Part shown: in pieces, positions 1-12,010 of the stretch
How positions within the stretch are numbered: position 1 is the stretch's first letter
Layout of the letters: each line of letters begins with the position of its first letter
Origin: Pomphorhynchus laevis
Taxonomy: Eukaryota; Acanthocephala; Palaeacanthocephala; Echinorhynchida; Pomphorhynchidae
Length of the DNA: 64,000 nucleotides
Reading direction: 5' to 3'
Assembly: GCA_012934845.2 (NCBI GenBank)
Contig: WNNJ02000424.1
Coordinates: 59,965-123,964, forward strand
Notes under the pieces: generated by a model
Seen by the model: the letters and a program-made list of their open reading frames with translations, nothing else
Databases searched by the model: none
Told to the model about the DNA's origin: nothing
Position numbers and translations under genes: made by a program

Positions 1-205
1 TAGGGGCCGAAACCTGATAGCATAGCAGTTCCTCTTGTTGACATCTTGTCCGTAATCGAATAAATCGTATTTTAGTCAATTACTAATACTTGATTTATAT
101 TTCAAATTTTAATTTTTAATTGTATTTGATATAAATATTAATTGTATTAAATGTTATATACTTATTTATTTATAATTATTTAAAATACGTAAACTCAGTT
201 ATCTG
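1..205 (+). mobile_element. 3' end of a Penelope-like element (family A), cut by window edge
   Basis: The window opens inside the structured 3' motif that this family carries (GGGGCCGAAACCTGATAG, then CATAGCAG and TTCCTC). After it comes the AT-rich tail shared by other copies, ending near TACGTAAACTCAGTTATCTG at about 188-207. The same tail ending occurs at about 13,290, 23,630 and 43,555. Only the non-coding 3' end is inside the window. The 300 bases after it (206-519) are AT-rich with nothing recognisable. Confidence 0.7.
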
Positions 206-1652
206 ATTATTTATTGTGTATTGTTAAATATTTCCGCTAAACGCGCAGCTCTATTTAATAGCTCAGTAGTTTATAAAAGATAAACAACGCACATAATAAA
301 CATAAAAGTATTATTAAGCCAATTAGTATAAAACTTATGAAATATGACATATGAAAATCTCTAATTGTTAAAAATTTTTAATTAACAAAATATATTAAGC
401 ACATATAAAATATAAATAAATTATAAATAAAGATTTTTAAATATAAAATATAAACAAAAATAAAACGATTAATTCAAATTGACATTTAAAATAAAAGAAA
501 TACAATACTAATTATAGTAAAACATAAATAGTAGGAAATAAAACAATTTACTTATACAAATAGATGATCATCCAGATATAAAGATCTACATAAAAATATA
601 TTTTAATAGGAAAATTTCGATAACACATTTGTTAATTTAAAAAAAATACAATATAAAATGCATAATTAATATTGCTGACTACTGTTATATTAATATCATT
701 ATGAAAAAAATATTACTTAAAAAAAAATTTTGGTTTCTAATAAACATACAGTAAGTTTCCAATCATAAAGTATCCAATGATGATTTGCTTAACAAGCACA
801 GAGGACAAAATATGACGATTTAATAGTTTAGAAGAAAATAGTAGCATTACTCATTGGCATTCTGTGGTCTGAAAGCCTAAGGTAAATCAGCGCCCGACTT
901 AATAATTAGAAGATTTATAGATGCTTGTTAACGCCATTTGATGTGCATTGGTAATCTCTTGAGAGCAGCGTATTTGCAGCAATTCTGATAAATTGATGGC
1001 TCAGTTGGAAAACCATTGTAATTTTGAAAGATTTATGCAGCCAGTAATTAGGTTAATGAAGAATGACAAGCTTATGCTGTTCGTTAAATTGTCACTTTAT
1101 TTTTCAACAATTTTCTGCTAAATTGCTATAATATTTTCAAACATTTGTAAATAAAAGTTATTAACTTTTATAAAGGTTGAATAAAATGAGTTGCGAATAA
1201 AGTATTGATTTGTTTAGTACTTTGTGAACGTATCACAAAAAATGGGTCAAATTTTTTCTAGTTTAACTTTATACTTAACTATATTTAGGGTTGATTATTT
1301 TGAATTTTTGATAGATAAATACATTAAATAATTAATGCGTTCCGATGTAATTGTAAAAAATGAACAAAGTATTTAGTAATTGCTAGCATGCAATTACTCG
1401 TGAAGATTTAAATTAATAACAAAATTAAAATTTAGAATAGACAAAAAATATAAATAGAAAATAAACAAAAGTTTTTTTTAAGAAATACAATAAATATTGT
1501 CTACGTAAATAATCAGAAGATATATAAATATCATAAAATAATGCTTTATATACTTTAATAAACAGTTTTTAATATATATAATATATTAGAACAAGTTTAA
1601 ATGAAAATGCAAGTAACAAACAACTATAAAAGGAAAGATCAAATTAATGAAG

Positions 1653-1675
1653 ATATGTCTATATTATAGACATAT
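1653..1675. repeat. 11-bp perfect inverted repeat
   Basis: ATATGTCTATA and TATAGACATAT face each other across a single T. The same palindrome is kept in the other two 5-kb units (about 6,640 and 17,700). It lies next to the piece resembling PLE family A. No function can be assigned. Confidence 0.6.
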
Positions 1676-1819
1676 AGATATGACATTATATTATATCATT
1701 ACATTATTATGTTTATATTACAGACACAATAAAGATATATCAACTCCAGTAGCATCTCAGGTCAACCGATACAACACTCCACTTCTATTACAAAGGCTCC
1801 CACCTATCTTAATTCTCAA

Positions 1820-2467
1820 TTGATCACCCTTGTCATTCCCATTCTCACTGCTCTTATGCTTCTACGCCTACCATCTATGTTTGTCATCCACCTCTACGTA
1901 ATCGTCTTCCTTATATCAATCGTTGTAATAGCAAATCTAACCTTAACCTTCCGAATGTTGATGTATCTGATTCAGGTCTCGACATGCAACTATTCTTACT
2001 TATGATAATCCATTCGTCTTCGTTAATATCGCTTCTATAAATTTTATCCGTTTAAACAATTTCACTAATACCATAGGCACTAATAGTTTAAATCAGTCAG
2101 TCGCATTGTGCTCGTATACCTTGTTTGATCGGTATCATTATCTTGAAGTTAAAAATCTACTAGGTTCCCATCTGGATAGTAATGATTAAAAGTTTAAATA
2201 TTCTCAAGTCTTCTCTGTAATGAATATTTTTTTAATATGAATTTTGATCCATTTTCTATTTATCTCAATTCTGAAAATTTATCTGAAATCAGTAATAATT
2301 TTTATACCATCATAAATGAGGGATTACTTCTGTTTCTTAGAAAAATTAATATAATCCAGCATAATAATTCTAACGACATTTTAGGTATCTTAGAGAATAA
2401 TATTCTAGAAGGCATAAGTGCGTATTTATTGCATCCGACACATTTTTATATAAACAAAGATCGATAA
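1820..2467 (+). pseudogene. LINE endonuclease-region remnant, copy 1
   Basis: Short open stretches lie directly upstream of the RT remnant, where a LINE endonuclease normally sits. In one frame, around 2,130-2,165, FDRYHYLEVKN recalls the DxYHPAL-type end of an apurinic endonuclease domain. The 76-codon frame at 2,237-2,467 (starting NFDPFSIYL) continues in the linker between endonuclease and RT. The reading frame is interrupted repeatedly, and the N-terminal catalytic motifs were not found. The 61-codon frame at 1,820-2,005 is probably a chance reading of the same DNA. The assignment rests on position and a weak motif. Confidence 0.35.
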
Positions 2468-2786
2468 ACCACAATTATTCAAACATCAAAATAAAAAAAT
2501 TAAAAATGAAACAAAATTTATTAGATTTACGTGAAAATCTTGAAGAGGAGCGTAGGATTCAAACGTATATAGATATTCTACTATGTAAGTTATCCTAACG
2601 AATGAAAAAAAGAAGATTAAATGTTATAAACCATTTTCCAAAAGCTAGTGGAATACAGTACTTCATCGAACATTTAGAACTTGGAAAACGACATCATCTG
2701 TCGAATCTCATCAAACTTTTTACGTAGTCCAAGAAGCTCTTTAAACTAAATTAACATATTATGCTGACACTTTAAATAACTAAAAG

Positions 2787-4075
2787 ATGCTACACAAATG
2801 CCTTATTTTAGATTGTATAAGCACATCGGTAGGCATCAATATCTCTTACAATGGCATATTAGACGCATTTCCTCGTAATTCTAAAGTCTCTATCAATGGA
2901 GTGCCATGCCCTCCGGCTGCAATAAAACTTCTTAGCTTAAAGAATAAAATCAGAATAGCCAAGCATCATGTAAATTGCTCACTGTCAGAGCATCTAAGCA
3001 TTGGATGTGACAAAATGATAATTTTACAAGCAAATAAATTTGTCAATAATAAAAACGATATTCGTACAAACACATTATCCAACCCCCTATAAACCGAGTT
3101 TAAAAGAGTTCTGGCAATAAAGGTATCTAAATTTTTTAAACGCAACAATCCTTTTATCGATAAGTTCTTCAATTTTAGCCAAAGACAAAGCACAATTGGT
3201 GCCGTACGAGATTTACAAATGTGGGTTAATAAAACTAATTGTCCTTGGATACTTAATTCTCTAGATATTTCAGCAACTTTTGATAATATATCTCAAGAAG
3301 ACATTTTAAAAACATTGATACATGATAAAGTTCAAAGCAAAATAATTAAGAGAATATAAGCTTGTCTCAAAGCCAGATATTTTTATATTGATGGATATAA
3401 AGATACAAAATATTATCTAACGCAATGTGTGCCGTAAATATCTCCATTATGTCCAATACGTTATGTAATTACTACAAGACACATCTTAAGCAAGATATGT
3501 GATAAATTTGTGCTTGGAAGTAATTTAAGCTGACGACATTTCTTTGATCTTTCTAAAAACCAAAAAGATGGCTGCAAAGGAAAAGTGTATGGAGAAATGT
3601 AAGACCGTCATTGACAAAATATGACATCGCCTTTTACGTTTAGTTTTAAATTTTAACATGACTAAATTTAAATACATTACAGGAAAATTCAAACGCAAAA
3701 GTGAATTTAATAGATTTGATGTAACAACTCACAGAAAATATTGCAGGATAGTAAAAATTTTAGGCTCGACTTTACTCCATCATTATCGAATAAGTCGGAT
3801 GTGAACATGTAAAAAGTCATTAAAAATATCTATCAGTTTTTCACTGAGCCTTAAAACATAATATATAATCAAGAAGATTATACATTGTTTTAAGTACGTT
3901 TATTTTTTCGGGTTTATACTTCTATTTAAGGAATAGGCCACCAGAACAACGTCGCACGTCTTTTGACTGTGTAATAAAAATGTTTAAAACAAACAAAATT
4001 ACTAGTAGTAGCATGAACAAAAACATGTTAAAAAAATATATCAAAATTTATTATAAAAAAATTTTAAGTAGTTTA
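2787..4075 (+). pseudogene. LINE reverse transcriptase remnant, copy 1
   Basis: This is a degenerate RT of the R1/jockey-like type; the clade is not resolved. An open frame (2,787-3,092) covers the fingers-side region. Palm motifs follow: RQRQSTIGAVRDLQ, matching the usual FGFRxGRST block; SLDISATFDNIS, matching the LDxxxAFD block that holds the first catalytic aspartate (here the block reads ATFD); and QCVP before a damaged QGSPLxP block. Frameshifts and stop codons occur throughout, so no enzyme can be made. The copies at 14,100-15,130 and 18,836-20,126 are homologous and have different damage. After about 3,860 lies a C-terminal stretch I cannot assign. Confidence 0.7.
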
Positions 4076-5517
4076 TGAAATTAAAAAAAATCAAAATATT
4101 CATAGAAAATTTTAATTTTAACTACGTCGGTTTTTTTATTATTGATTGCAATTTTTTTAGATTATTACAAATTATTAATATTATTTTTTTGCGTACACTA
4201 TGTATTGCATCAATCCCATGAAAGAATTCGAGCTTTAAATTTGAAGAAAATGAAAGAAGTTTCAGAGATAAAAACCACAGAAGATACAGCGCGTATTAAA
4301 AATCCCTTAGAATCTAGATATGACATTCTTAAGACAATTCATTATATATCTTTTGAATGTTCTCTTCTTTTTCAAAATTAATTGTTCTTGATAAACATTA
4401 CTTAAAAACGTTTGAGAGATAAAATAACATACAGCACGTTTCCTAGCATAAAGTGTCCGATGATGATTTGCTTAATAATCCGAGAGGACAAACGATGACG
4501 ATTTTATAATTTAGAAGAAAATATCAGTGTTACTCGCTTATGATAGTGAATGTGGAATAACAGAGTTCTCTGTGGAACTACGAGGACAATCAGGGTAACT
4601 ACTTGATAATAAGAATAAAAGTGTAGCAATACTCGTTAACACCAGTTGCTGCGGAATTGCTGATCGCAGTACAAACAGAAGTGACAGCATACTTGAGTCA
4701 GTTTGGTAACAATTTTGTCAAATTTGGATTAGTAACTGCTTTGTGTATTCGGTTCTTTGATTTTTGTACATACTAGGAATTTATTTTTTCCTAGGATGGA
4801 GCCATCTTTATTAACTCCTCTTAGATTAGACAAGTATGTCGTTTAAATAAACTGGCAATGCATGATATCAAAGGAACATTTTGATAAAAGCATTATACGA
4901 AACTTTATTAACAAATATAAAATTGCAAAAACATTCAAGATAATCATATTTAACCGATCTAATGATATTATATCGTTTTTGACCCGGAAGTTAAAAATTT
5001 CACAACATTACAACTTTATTTCACTGGTTTTACTTTAATAAAGGCTTACTTATAATATAATTGTGACATAAAAAATTTGAAAGATATTAACATGAAGTAA
5101 GTTATACCTGGAAGAATTCGAGATTAAAATTTGAAGAAACGACAAAAATTAGAAAAGTTTTTAAATACTTACAAAACATTAGATTTTTTAACTTAATCAA
5201 ATATGTCATCATTATTAATTGCAGTGTATTTTGATTTCTTCAAATTATTATTTTTTACATCGTATCTAAACGATACCTGTAAGAATTCGAGTTAAAATTT
5301 GAAGAAAACGAAAAGAAGACACAGAGTCAAACAGCCACAGAAGATCCCGTGCGAAACATAAAACTCCTGAGAACCTGGATATGACATTAATGTAATAATC
5401 CTCTTAAAAATTTTTTTTTATTTTTGGAATGTTTTCTACTTTTTCAAATAAATTTTTAAAAAACTGAAATTAGAGAGGTTTGTTAATAAAAAAATTTAAA
5501 AGCAGTATTCGTAAAAT
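4076..5517 (+). repeat. Non-coding tail of unit 1 with diverged internal repeats
   Basis: No gene was found. Three diverged copies of a block begin with GAATTCGAG and continue with AAATTTGAAGAAAA and an ACAGAG/CCACAGAAGA stretch (about 4,224, 5,112, 5,285). The segment 4,420-4,750 is a diverged version of 740-1,000 (shared AAAGTGTCCGATGATGATTT and GAGGACAAACGATGACGATTT), so each 5-kb unit holds two forms of that sequence. Confidence 0.55.
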
Positions 5518-7008
5518 ATAAATAGTAGGAAATAAAACAATTTACTTATACAAATAGATGATCATCCAGATATAAAGATCTACATAAAAATATATTTTAA
5601 TGGGAAAATTTCGCTAACACATTTGTTAATTTAGAAAAAAATACAATATAAAATGCATAATTAATATTGCTCACTACTGTTATATTAATATCATTATGAA
5701 AAAAATATTACCTTAAAAAAAATTGGTTTCTGATAAACATACAGTAAGTTTCCAATCATAAAGTGTCCAATGATGATTTGCTTAACAAGCACAGAGGACA
5801 ATATATGACGATTTAATAATTTAGAAGAAAATAGTAGCATTACTCATTGGCATTCTGTGGTCTGAAAGCCTAAGGTAAATCAGCGCCCGACTTAATAATT
5901 AGAAGATTTATAGATGCTTGTTAACGCCATTTGATGTGCATTGGTAATCTCTTGAGTGCAGCGTATTTGCAGCAATTCTTATAAATTGATAGCTCAGCTG
6001 TAAAACCATTGTAATTTTGAAAGATATTATGCAGTCAATAATTAGGTTGGTGCAGAATTACAATCCTCTGTTGTTCGTTAAATTGTCACTTGATTTTTCA
6101 ACACTATTCTGCTAAATTGCTATTATATTTTCAAACATTTGTAAATAAAAGTTATTAACTTTTATAAAGGTTGAATAAAATGAGTTGCCAATAAAGTATT
6201 GATTTGTTTAGTACTTTGTGAACGTATCACAAAAAATGGGTCAAATTTTTTCTAGTTTAACTTTATACTTAACTATATTTAGGGTTGATCATTTTCAATT
6301 TTTGATAGACAAATACATTAAATAATTAATGCCTTCCGATGTAATTGTAAAAAATGAACAAAGTATTTAGTAATTGCTAGCATACAATTACTCGTGAAGA
6401 TTTAAATTAATAACAAAATTAAAATTTAGAATAGACAAAAAATATAAATAGAAAATAAACAAAAGTTTTTTTAAGAAATACAATAAATATTGTCTACTTA
6501 AATAATCAGAAGATATATAAATATCATAAAATAATGCTTTATATACTTTAATAAACAGTTTTTAATATATAATATATTAGAACAAGTTTAAATGAAAATG
6601 AAAGTAACAAACAATTATAAAAAGAAAAATCAAATTAATGAAGATATGTCTATATTATAGACATATAGATATGTCATTATATTATATCATTACATTATTA
6701 TGTTTATATTATAGACATAATAAAGATATATCAACTCCAGTAGCATCTCAGGTCAACCGATACAACACTCCACTTCTATTATAAATGCTCCCACCTATCT
6801 TAATTCTCAATTGATCACCCTTGTCATTCCCATTCTACCTGCTCTTATGCTTCTACGCCTACCATCTATGTTTGTCATCCACCTCTACGTAATCGTCTTC
6901 CTTATATCAATCGTTGTAATAGCATATCTAACCTTAACCTTCCGAATGTTGATGTATCTGATTCAGGTCTCGACATGCAACTATTCTTACTTATGATAAT
7001 CCATCCGT
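5518..7008 (+). repeat. 5-kb mosaic tandem unit, copy 2, left part
   Basis: This part aligns with 524-2,012 of copy 1 at an offset of about 4,994 with only scattered differences, and with copy 3 from 16,572. Homology stops after CCATCCGT at about 7,008 and resumes at about 13,806. About 175 bases of the unit are missing at that point and a foreign 6.8-kb block stands in their place. Confidence 0.75.
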
Positions 7009-7173
7009 TTTTGGCCTTAATAAATTGTCAGCGATTTACTACGACCTCTAATAGCATTATATGCTATGGCCTGATATATTGATAGGTATTTAACTTGGTG
7101 CGTATGCGCTTTCACTAATTATACTAAATAAATAATACATTGAACAGTATTTTTAGATTTGCCAACGATACAC

Positions 7174-7335
7174 ATGGATTGTGACGAAGAACAGTTACGT
7201 GACGCTCTTAATTACGTTACTGATACATTATTGGTCGGAATAAGTTCATTACTAAATGAAAACACTGACCTTGTGCAATCAGCATGTCAACATATTGAAC
7301 GATTAATTGATAATAGTGACGTCATTGCGGAATAA
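7174..7335 (+). CDS. Small acidic ORF, 53 residues, unknown
   Basis: ATG at 7,174 to TAA at 7,333-7,335. The product starts MDCDEEQLRDALNY and is acidic, probably helical, without a signal peptide or membrane segment. Its base composition is less AT-biased than the flanks, and an AT-rich ACTAAATAAATAATAC precedes it. It could be a first exon or N-terminal remnant of a larger element or host gene. I recognise no family and see no second copy in the window, so coding status is unproven. Confidence 0.3.
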   Translation: MDCDEEQLRDALNYVTDTLLVGISSLLNENTDLVQSACQHIERLIDNSDVIAE

Positions 7336-8427
7336 TTTTTAAACAGCTTATGTCAACTGAAAAATACTCAAAATCATGATGAAAAATAATTATTAAAAAT
7401 TAAAATAAAAATAATTATTAAACAATCTTTATTATTATAATTTATCGCTTTGGTTACAGTAAAGATGCTCACCAAGCTAAATTACACTAGCGAAACGGTA
7501 GTCGGCATAGTTTACAGCACATATGGGTAACCGGCGGCACGCGGGCCGAAACCGGCCTGCCACACCACTAGAATTTGAAGCTGATTTAAACAGATCGACC
7601 TGTAACTCGATGAGATTACCATTGAGTAATATAAAGGTTAACGTTGATACCTCGTTGTTCTAGTTAAAAATAAATATTTCCCTATTAATTTCTCTATAAT
7701 TTATAGAGCTGTTTTTGATAGATCATAATATTATTACATTTTATAAATTAGTCAGACCTTAAATGTCACAACATGAAAAACAACCTATCTTGTATAGATT
7801 AAAACAAACAACCTACATAACTGCGCACTGGTGTAGGTTGTAGATCTAAAAAATATTTTTGTAAATAAAAAAGGCTGTTACGTAAATTCGTTAAAACGAA
7901 AGAATTTTTACTTAGTGTGACCAATGCCTTATGTTTAAATAACGAATCCGATCAAAATTGTTAATTAAAAATTTAATGCTAAATAAAATTTAAATAATAA
8001 AATATTATAACTAAACGAATTGTAGGAGTTTCCACATAAGTGTCACTCAGGAGCCTTATCATTCCTAACTATAGAAACCGCACTATCCTAATTGTTTTGT
8101 GTAAAGCTCCATCTATCTTTGTCAAGTTAACTTCAATAGACACATCGAAATGTGGCAGTCAAAGCTTACCTGTTAGTCATCGAATACAAGTCATCGTCAG
8201 ACTTCAAATCATAAACGCTCGTTGATATTACGTGTATCACTGTATGCTTATCATGATATTTTTTGTATTTTTAAATTCTCGTTTTACTAGAAGCGATTCC
8301 TGCTTCTAGTGAAATAGCAAGAATAAAAAGTAACAAGAATACAAAAGGAGAATATAATGCATATCACTAATAATTCTGGAACCTCTTATGGCTTAGCACT
8401 TTTCCTGTTACACAAACTGGTCGATAC
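7336..8427. other. Spacer with two perfect hairpins
   Basis: No convincing gene. Hairpin one is at 7,808-7,841 (ACAACCTACA / TGTAGGTTGT, 14-nt loop). Hairpin two is at 8,286-8,310 (ACTAGAAGC / GCTTCTAGT, 7-nt loop). A short GC-rich stretch (about 7,528-7,555, GGGCCGAAACCGGCC) stands out from the AT-rich flanks. The open frame at 8,040-8,225 has no supporting feature. Confidence 0.5.
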
Positions 8428-8770
8428 TTATCAAAGCAACAATTTCAAGACGCGATATCACCAAGATATGGATGGGAACCACTAAACACCCCATCCAAAT
8501 GTTTTTGTGGAAAGAACTTCAGCATTAAAAATGCGCTCTCATGTAAAGTTAGTGGAATACCTTTCTTACGACATAACACAATAAGAAGCAAGATAGCGTT
8601 AGCACTTCGGAATGTATGTGTCAATGTTTTTATTAATCCAACACTCCTTCCAGTTCTAGATTTAATGCTATTTGATAACATTAAAACAACCACAGAGAGG
8701 TCGGCTCGACTAAACATAAAATGCAATAATCTATTCGGAACAACGATGGAGCGGTCATTTTTTATTTTTT
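8428..8770 (+). pseudogene. C-terminal fragment of a LINE-type RT protein
   Basis: One frame reads through QDAISPRYGWEP, then CFCGKNFS, then GIPFLRHNTIR, then a segment with ARLNIKCNN. This order (DALSLRYGW, a CxCG zinc pair, RHNEIRD, then ARLDI) is what I recall from the C-terminal region of a large group of metazoan RT proteins with a restriction-like endonuclease tail. Only the tail is left. It is cut at about 8,770, where inverted PLE sequence begins, and no RT core lies upstream. It may come from the same broad family as the RT remnant at 28,215-29,060. The minus-strand open frame here is a shadow. Confidence 0.6.
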
Positions 8771-9480
8771 CAAATAAAAAATTGAAATTTAAAATAAAAT
8801 TATTTGAAATTTAAAATAAAAGTCATTTTTATGAATTGACTAATAAATAACAGACGACATAAAAAATAAGGATTTTAGAGATCATCAGGAGGAACTGCTA
8901 TGCTATCAGGTTTCGGACGCTATTTTTCGATCCATCATAGCAGCGAGACCAAACAATTGCTAATGACGTATTTCCTCTGATGAAATTTGATTATTTGGTA
9001 TATTTTATTCTAACACAAATTATATTATTATCCATAAAAATTTGCCAATTAAGAGTTTAAATTTATTAAAGATAAATAGGATTGGAGATCATCAAGAGGA
9101 ACTGCTATGCTATCAGGTTTCGGACCCTAACTCCTCTACCCAACATAGCAGTGGGGGCAAATACATGCTAATGATATATTTCCTCTGATAAAACTATCTA
9201 GTATCTTATTCTAATACAAAGTATATTATTTTTAATCCATCCATAAAAATTTGCCAATTAAGAGTTTAAATTTATTCTTTATATTATTGTGTTGATTTAT
9301 ATATTTTACTATTTTCTGCTTGATGTTATTTTTATAGTAACCTAGTTTAAAATATGTATCTATTAAATTATTTAAATGATTTTGAAGAAAACCAATATCG
9401 TTACAAATTGTTGCAATTCTTAAACGTTTATTATTAATGTATTATTTTCAGAGTTTAAAATATGTTCAATTAAATATGTT
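8771..9480 (-). mobile_element. PLE family A 3' fragment with two 3' motifs
   Basis: Read on the minus strand, this contains the end of the family A RT frame (about 9,290-9,470 matches 23,100-23,240) and then two successive copies of the structured 3' motif (about 9,071-9,195 and 8,881-8,990). Each is preceded by the frame's terminal sequence (AATTTGCCAATTAAGAG on the plus strand at about 9,040 and 9,250). The motif and its flank are thus duplicated in tandem about 190 bp apart. The 3' tail runs to about 8,771. It is a broken 5'-truncated fossil. Confidence 0.75.
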
Positions 9481-9839
9481 CAATTAAATAAGTTTTAATG
9501 ACTTTTACAGTAAAATTAAATAGCAATACGCAAAATGTTGTTCAATGTATTTAAGAATAATATTCCACCTATAATATGAAAAGCACTATGGCATTTGTGC
9601 ATTCAGGTCACAACAATATAAAAATATGACACTCAAAAGTGTTCAAGCTTGCCCATCTGTGGTTTACAGTATAATGACTAAATATCGAGGACTAGAGATT
9701 GTCAAAAGTGCAGTTGAACATTAACATTGCGGTTTTTATAAAGTTGGAAGTTTGCGATTATGTTGAAAATATTCATTTGTCTTTTATAAATAATGGATAA
9801 TAATTATTAATAATAATATTTATGATCTGAATATGAAAT

Positions 9840-9875
9840 ATTTAAGATCCATTTGTATAAAAATGGATCTTAAAT
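9840..9875. repeat. 15-bp perfect hairpin
   Basis: ATTTAAGATCCATTT and AAATGGATCTTAAAT are separated by GTATAA. There is no T-run that would suggest a terminator. No function assigned. Confidence 0.7.
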
Positions 9876-10702
9876 GTGAAGTTTGCAGTTATACTAAATT
9901 GTAATAGATAAACGAATTAAGTAAACTATAAGTAAAGCAGAATTTGTATTTATGTTTTAGCTATTTTATTTGTTAAAACATATGATCCCTGAGTTTTAAA
10001 CTCCCTGCATTTCTTGGTTTTAGTCAATTTCATTTAAAGAAAAAAATGACTTAGCGTTAAAATTTAATAATAGTTGTGTTTATTATAACAATATACTTAA
10101 AAATATAAATTAAATATAAATATAAATAAATATTTATATAAATAAATATTGTATTTATAAATATAAATACAGTAGAAATTATTTTTTATTGTAACTTTTC
10201 CTGCGTGCACATATATAATTCTGGAGTTAAATTTAACCTTAAAATATGCATATACACTTATTTACTTTAAATGGACACTCATATATCAACTTAAATATAT
10301 TTATATAATAAACACATTCATTTATTAAACATACCAGCATTCATATATTAATAGAAATTATGTTTTAACAAAATTTGTTTTAACCTGCATTCATTTCGAA
10401 AAGTCGCAAATGATTACTTAATTTAGGAAAAATAGATTTGCTAAGATAAGTTAAATTCAAAGACTTTTTTATAAAGAAAACAATTTTCAAACTTTAACTT
10501 AACTAAAAAACAAACACTTAAAAGGTGTTTACTATACAGAAGTACTAAACTGATATGATTAAAGATGACAGTATACTAATTTAACCAATTATGTCCACCT
10601 TTTTGTAGAAATTATTTGTAAAGCTCTGAATATGAAATGGTTGCAAACTTTCTCGGTTCTAGAGCATTTTAACATCAAGTAATGAGTCCTAGAGCATTTT
10701 AA

Positions 10703-10737
10703 CATCGAGCAGTGATTTTGCAAATCACTGCTCGATG
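10703..10737. repeat. 16-bp perfect hairpin, 3-nt loop
   Basis: CATCGAGCAGTGATTT and AAATCACTGCTCGATG pair fully around TGC. A mixed-base stem of this length is not expected by chance in such AT-rich DNA. It adjoins the direct repeat of TCCTAGAGCATTTTAACATC. Function unknown. Confidence 0.75.
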
Positions 10738-11095
10738 AACAGTCGATAGGTTGATTTTTATATAAGAATTTTGTCCATGATAATAGCAAAAGATAAGAGC
10801 TCGATACTACATATTGATTTTCCTCTTTTGTGAATGTTGTTAAGTTTGTTGAAATCACGTTCATACGCGTTGCAAAATGTAGGATACCCGTACGTTATGA
10901 TTGAAGTAATTGATTATTTGCGTCATTATTTTTTGCTTGACCTAAAAAGTAAAGTCGCTAGCACATTTCGAAGTAATTTAGTCGATTTGCACCATACAAG
11001 ACAGGTTAAATTGAAAGACAATACACATAATACTAATATGATCTACACGACACATTAAATAATTTTGAAATGCTGTATGTTTAAGAGGATATTTT

Positions 11096-12010
11096 AAATA
11101 TAAATGAGTAATTTTAGATTTTTATTGGTTTTTATTTTAAATTTTAATTTTAACTTGATATAAATATAAATTTTATTAAATCTTATTATTTATTATTTAT
11201 CTTTATTTTTGATTTATATATTGAATAAAATACGTAGTTATATGATCTAATTATAAACTTACAGAATACTGCCTATCAATAGTCCCTTAGGTAGCTTTAT
11301 TCTTAATAAACCTAATATCGATGATAAAGAATGTATATATAAACATTAAATTAACATTAACTAAAACTACTATTAATTTATATCGTAAAGATGACATTTA
11401 AATTTACAAGAAACATATTTTTGCATAAGCATTCACGCATACCATATGATATAAAATATAATACATTAAATAATGAAATTTTAAGAATTGCTATAACGAT
11501 ATTGTATTTCTTCAAAATCATTTAAATAATTTAATAGATACATTTTTTAAACTAGGTTACTATAAAAATACAATCAAACAGAAAATAGTTAAAAATATAA
11601 ATCAACAAAATATAATTAAAAATTTATTTAAACTATTGAGTGAAAAATATTTTATGGATAATAAAAAATATACTTTGTATTAGAATAAGTTACTTGAAAA
11701 TCCAATTGAATTAGAGGAAATATGTCATTTTCATGTATTTGGTTCCACTGCAAAGTTGGGTCCAGGAATGAGGGCCGAAACTTGAAGCATAGCAATTCCT
11801 CCTGATGACCTCTAATTTTTATTCTGATACAACGTCTTTTTTACTCAATTCATAATAAAGGACTTTTATTTTAAATTTCAATTTTTTATTTTAACTTTAT
11901 ACAAATATAAATTGTATATAATCTTATTATTCATTATTTATCTTTATTTTTGATTGATTTATAGTATAAAGAACGTAAACACCGTTATATGATCTAATTT
12001 GTTTTATTAA
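11096..12010 (+). mobile_element. PLE family A tail piece and 3' fragment
   Basis: At 11,100-11,250 lies a family A tail-like piece ending near AAAATACGTAG. From about 11,330 the DNA follows 22,900-23,640 of the long family A copy: the final part of the RT frame, then the structured 3' motif (about 11,705-11,815, with GAGGGCCGAAAC and TTCCTCCTGATGACC), then the tail to about 12,000. It is 5' truncated and broken in several places. The paired arms of the motif are partly decayed (CTGCAAAG against CATAGCAA), as expected for an old copy. Confidence 0.7.

Larger units (their letters stand above)
520..5517 (+). repeat. 5-kb mosaic tandem unit, copy 1
   Basis: This stretch recurs head to tail at 5,518 and 16,561; for example the 61-codon open frame at 1,820 reappears at 6,811 and 17,867. 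Copy 1 is the only one without a large interruption. In order it holds an AT-rich start; a segment (about 746-1,250) also found inverted downstream of a LINE ORF1 at 23,690-24,240; a short stretch at about 1,600-1,655 resembling PLE family A coding sequence (21,880-21,940); an endonuclease-like remnant (about 1,820-2,190); a broken RT (2,787-4,075); and a non-coding tail. The tail repeats the words GAATTCGAG and AAATTTGAAGAAAA at about 4,225, 5,110 and 5,285. It looks like a nested-element mosaic that was then tandemly amplified. Confidence 0.75.
9481..11095. other. Unassigned AT-rich region with hairpins
   Basis: No gene can be supported. The region contains a perfect 15-bp hairpin (9,840-9,875), an AT-only stretch of repeated AAATAT words (about 10,090-10,170), two direct copies of CCTAGAGCATTTTAACATC-like sequence (about 10,660 and 10,688), a perfect 16-bp hairpin (10,703-10,737), and a 74-codon open frame at 10,834-11,058. 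That frame has no recognisable family and could be chance. Confidence 0.5.

Noticed and set aside
1820-2005. 61-codon hydrophobic frame repeated three times as a membrane protein gene
   Set aside because: It lies inside the LINE-derived repeat, another frame gives the endonuclease-like trace, and repetition follows from the tandem unit.
8445-8726. Minus-strand 93-codon frame
   Set aside because: Shadow of the plus-strand LINE C-terminal fragment with recognisable CxCG and RHN blocks.
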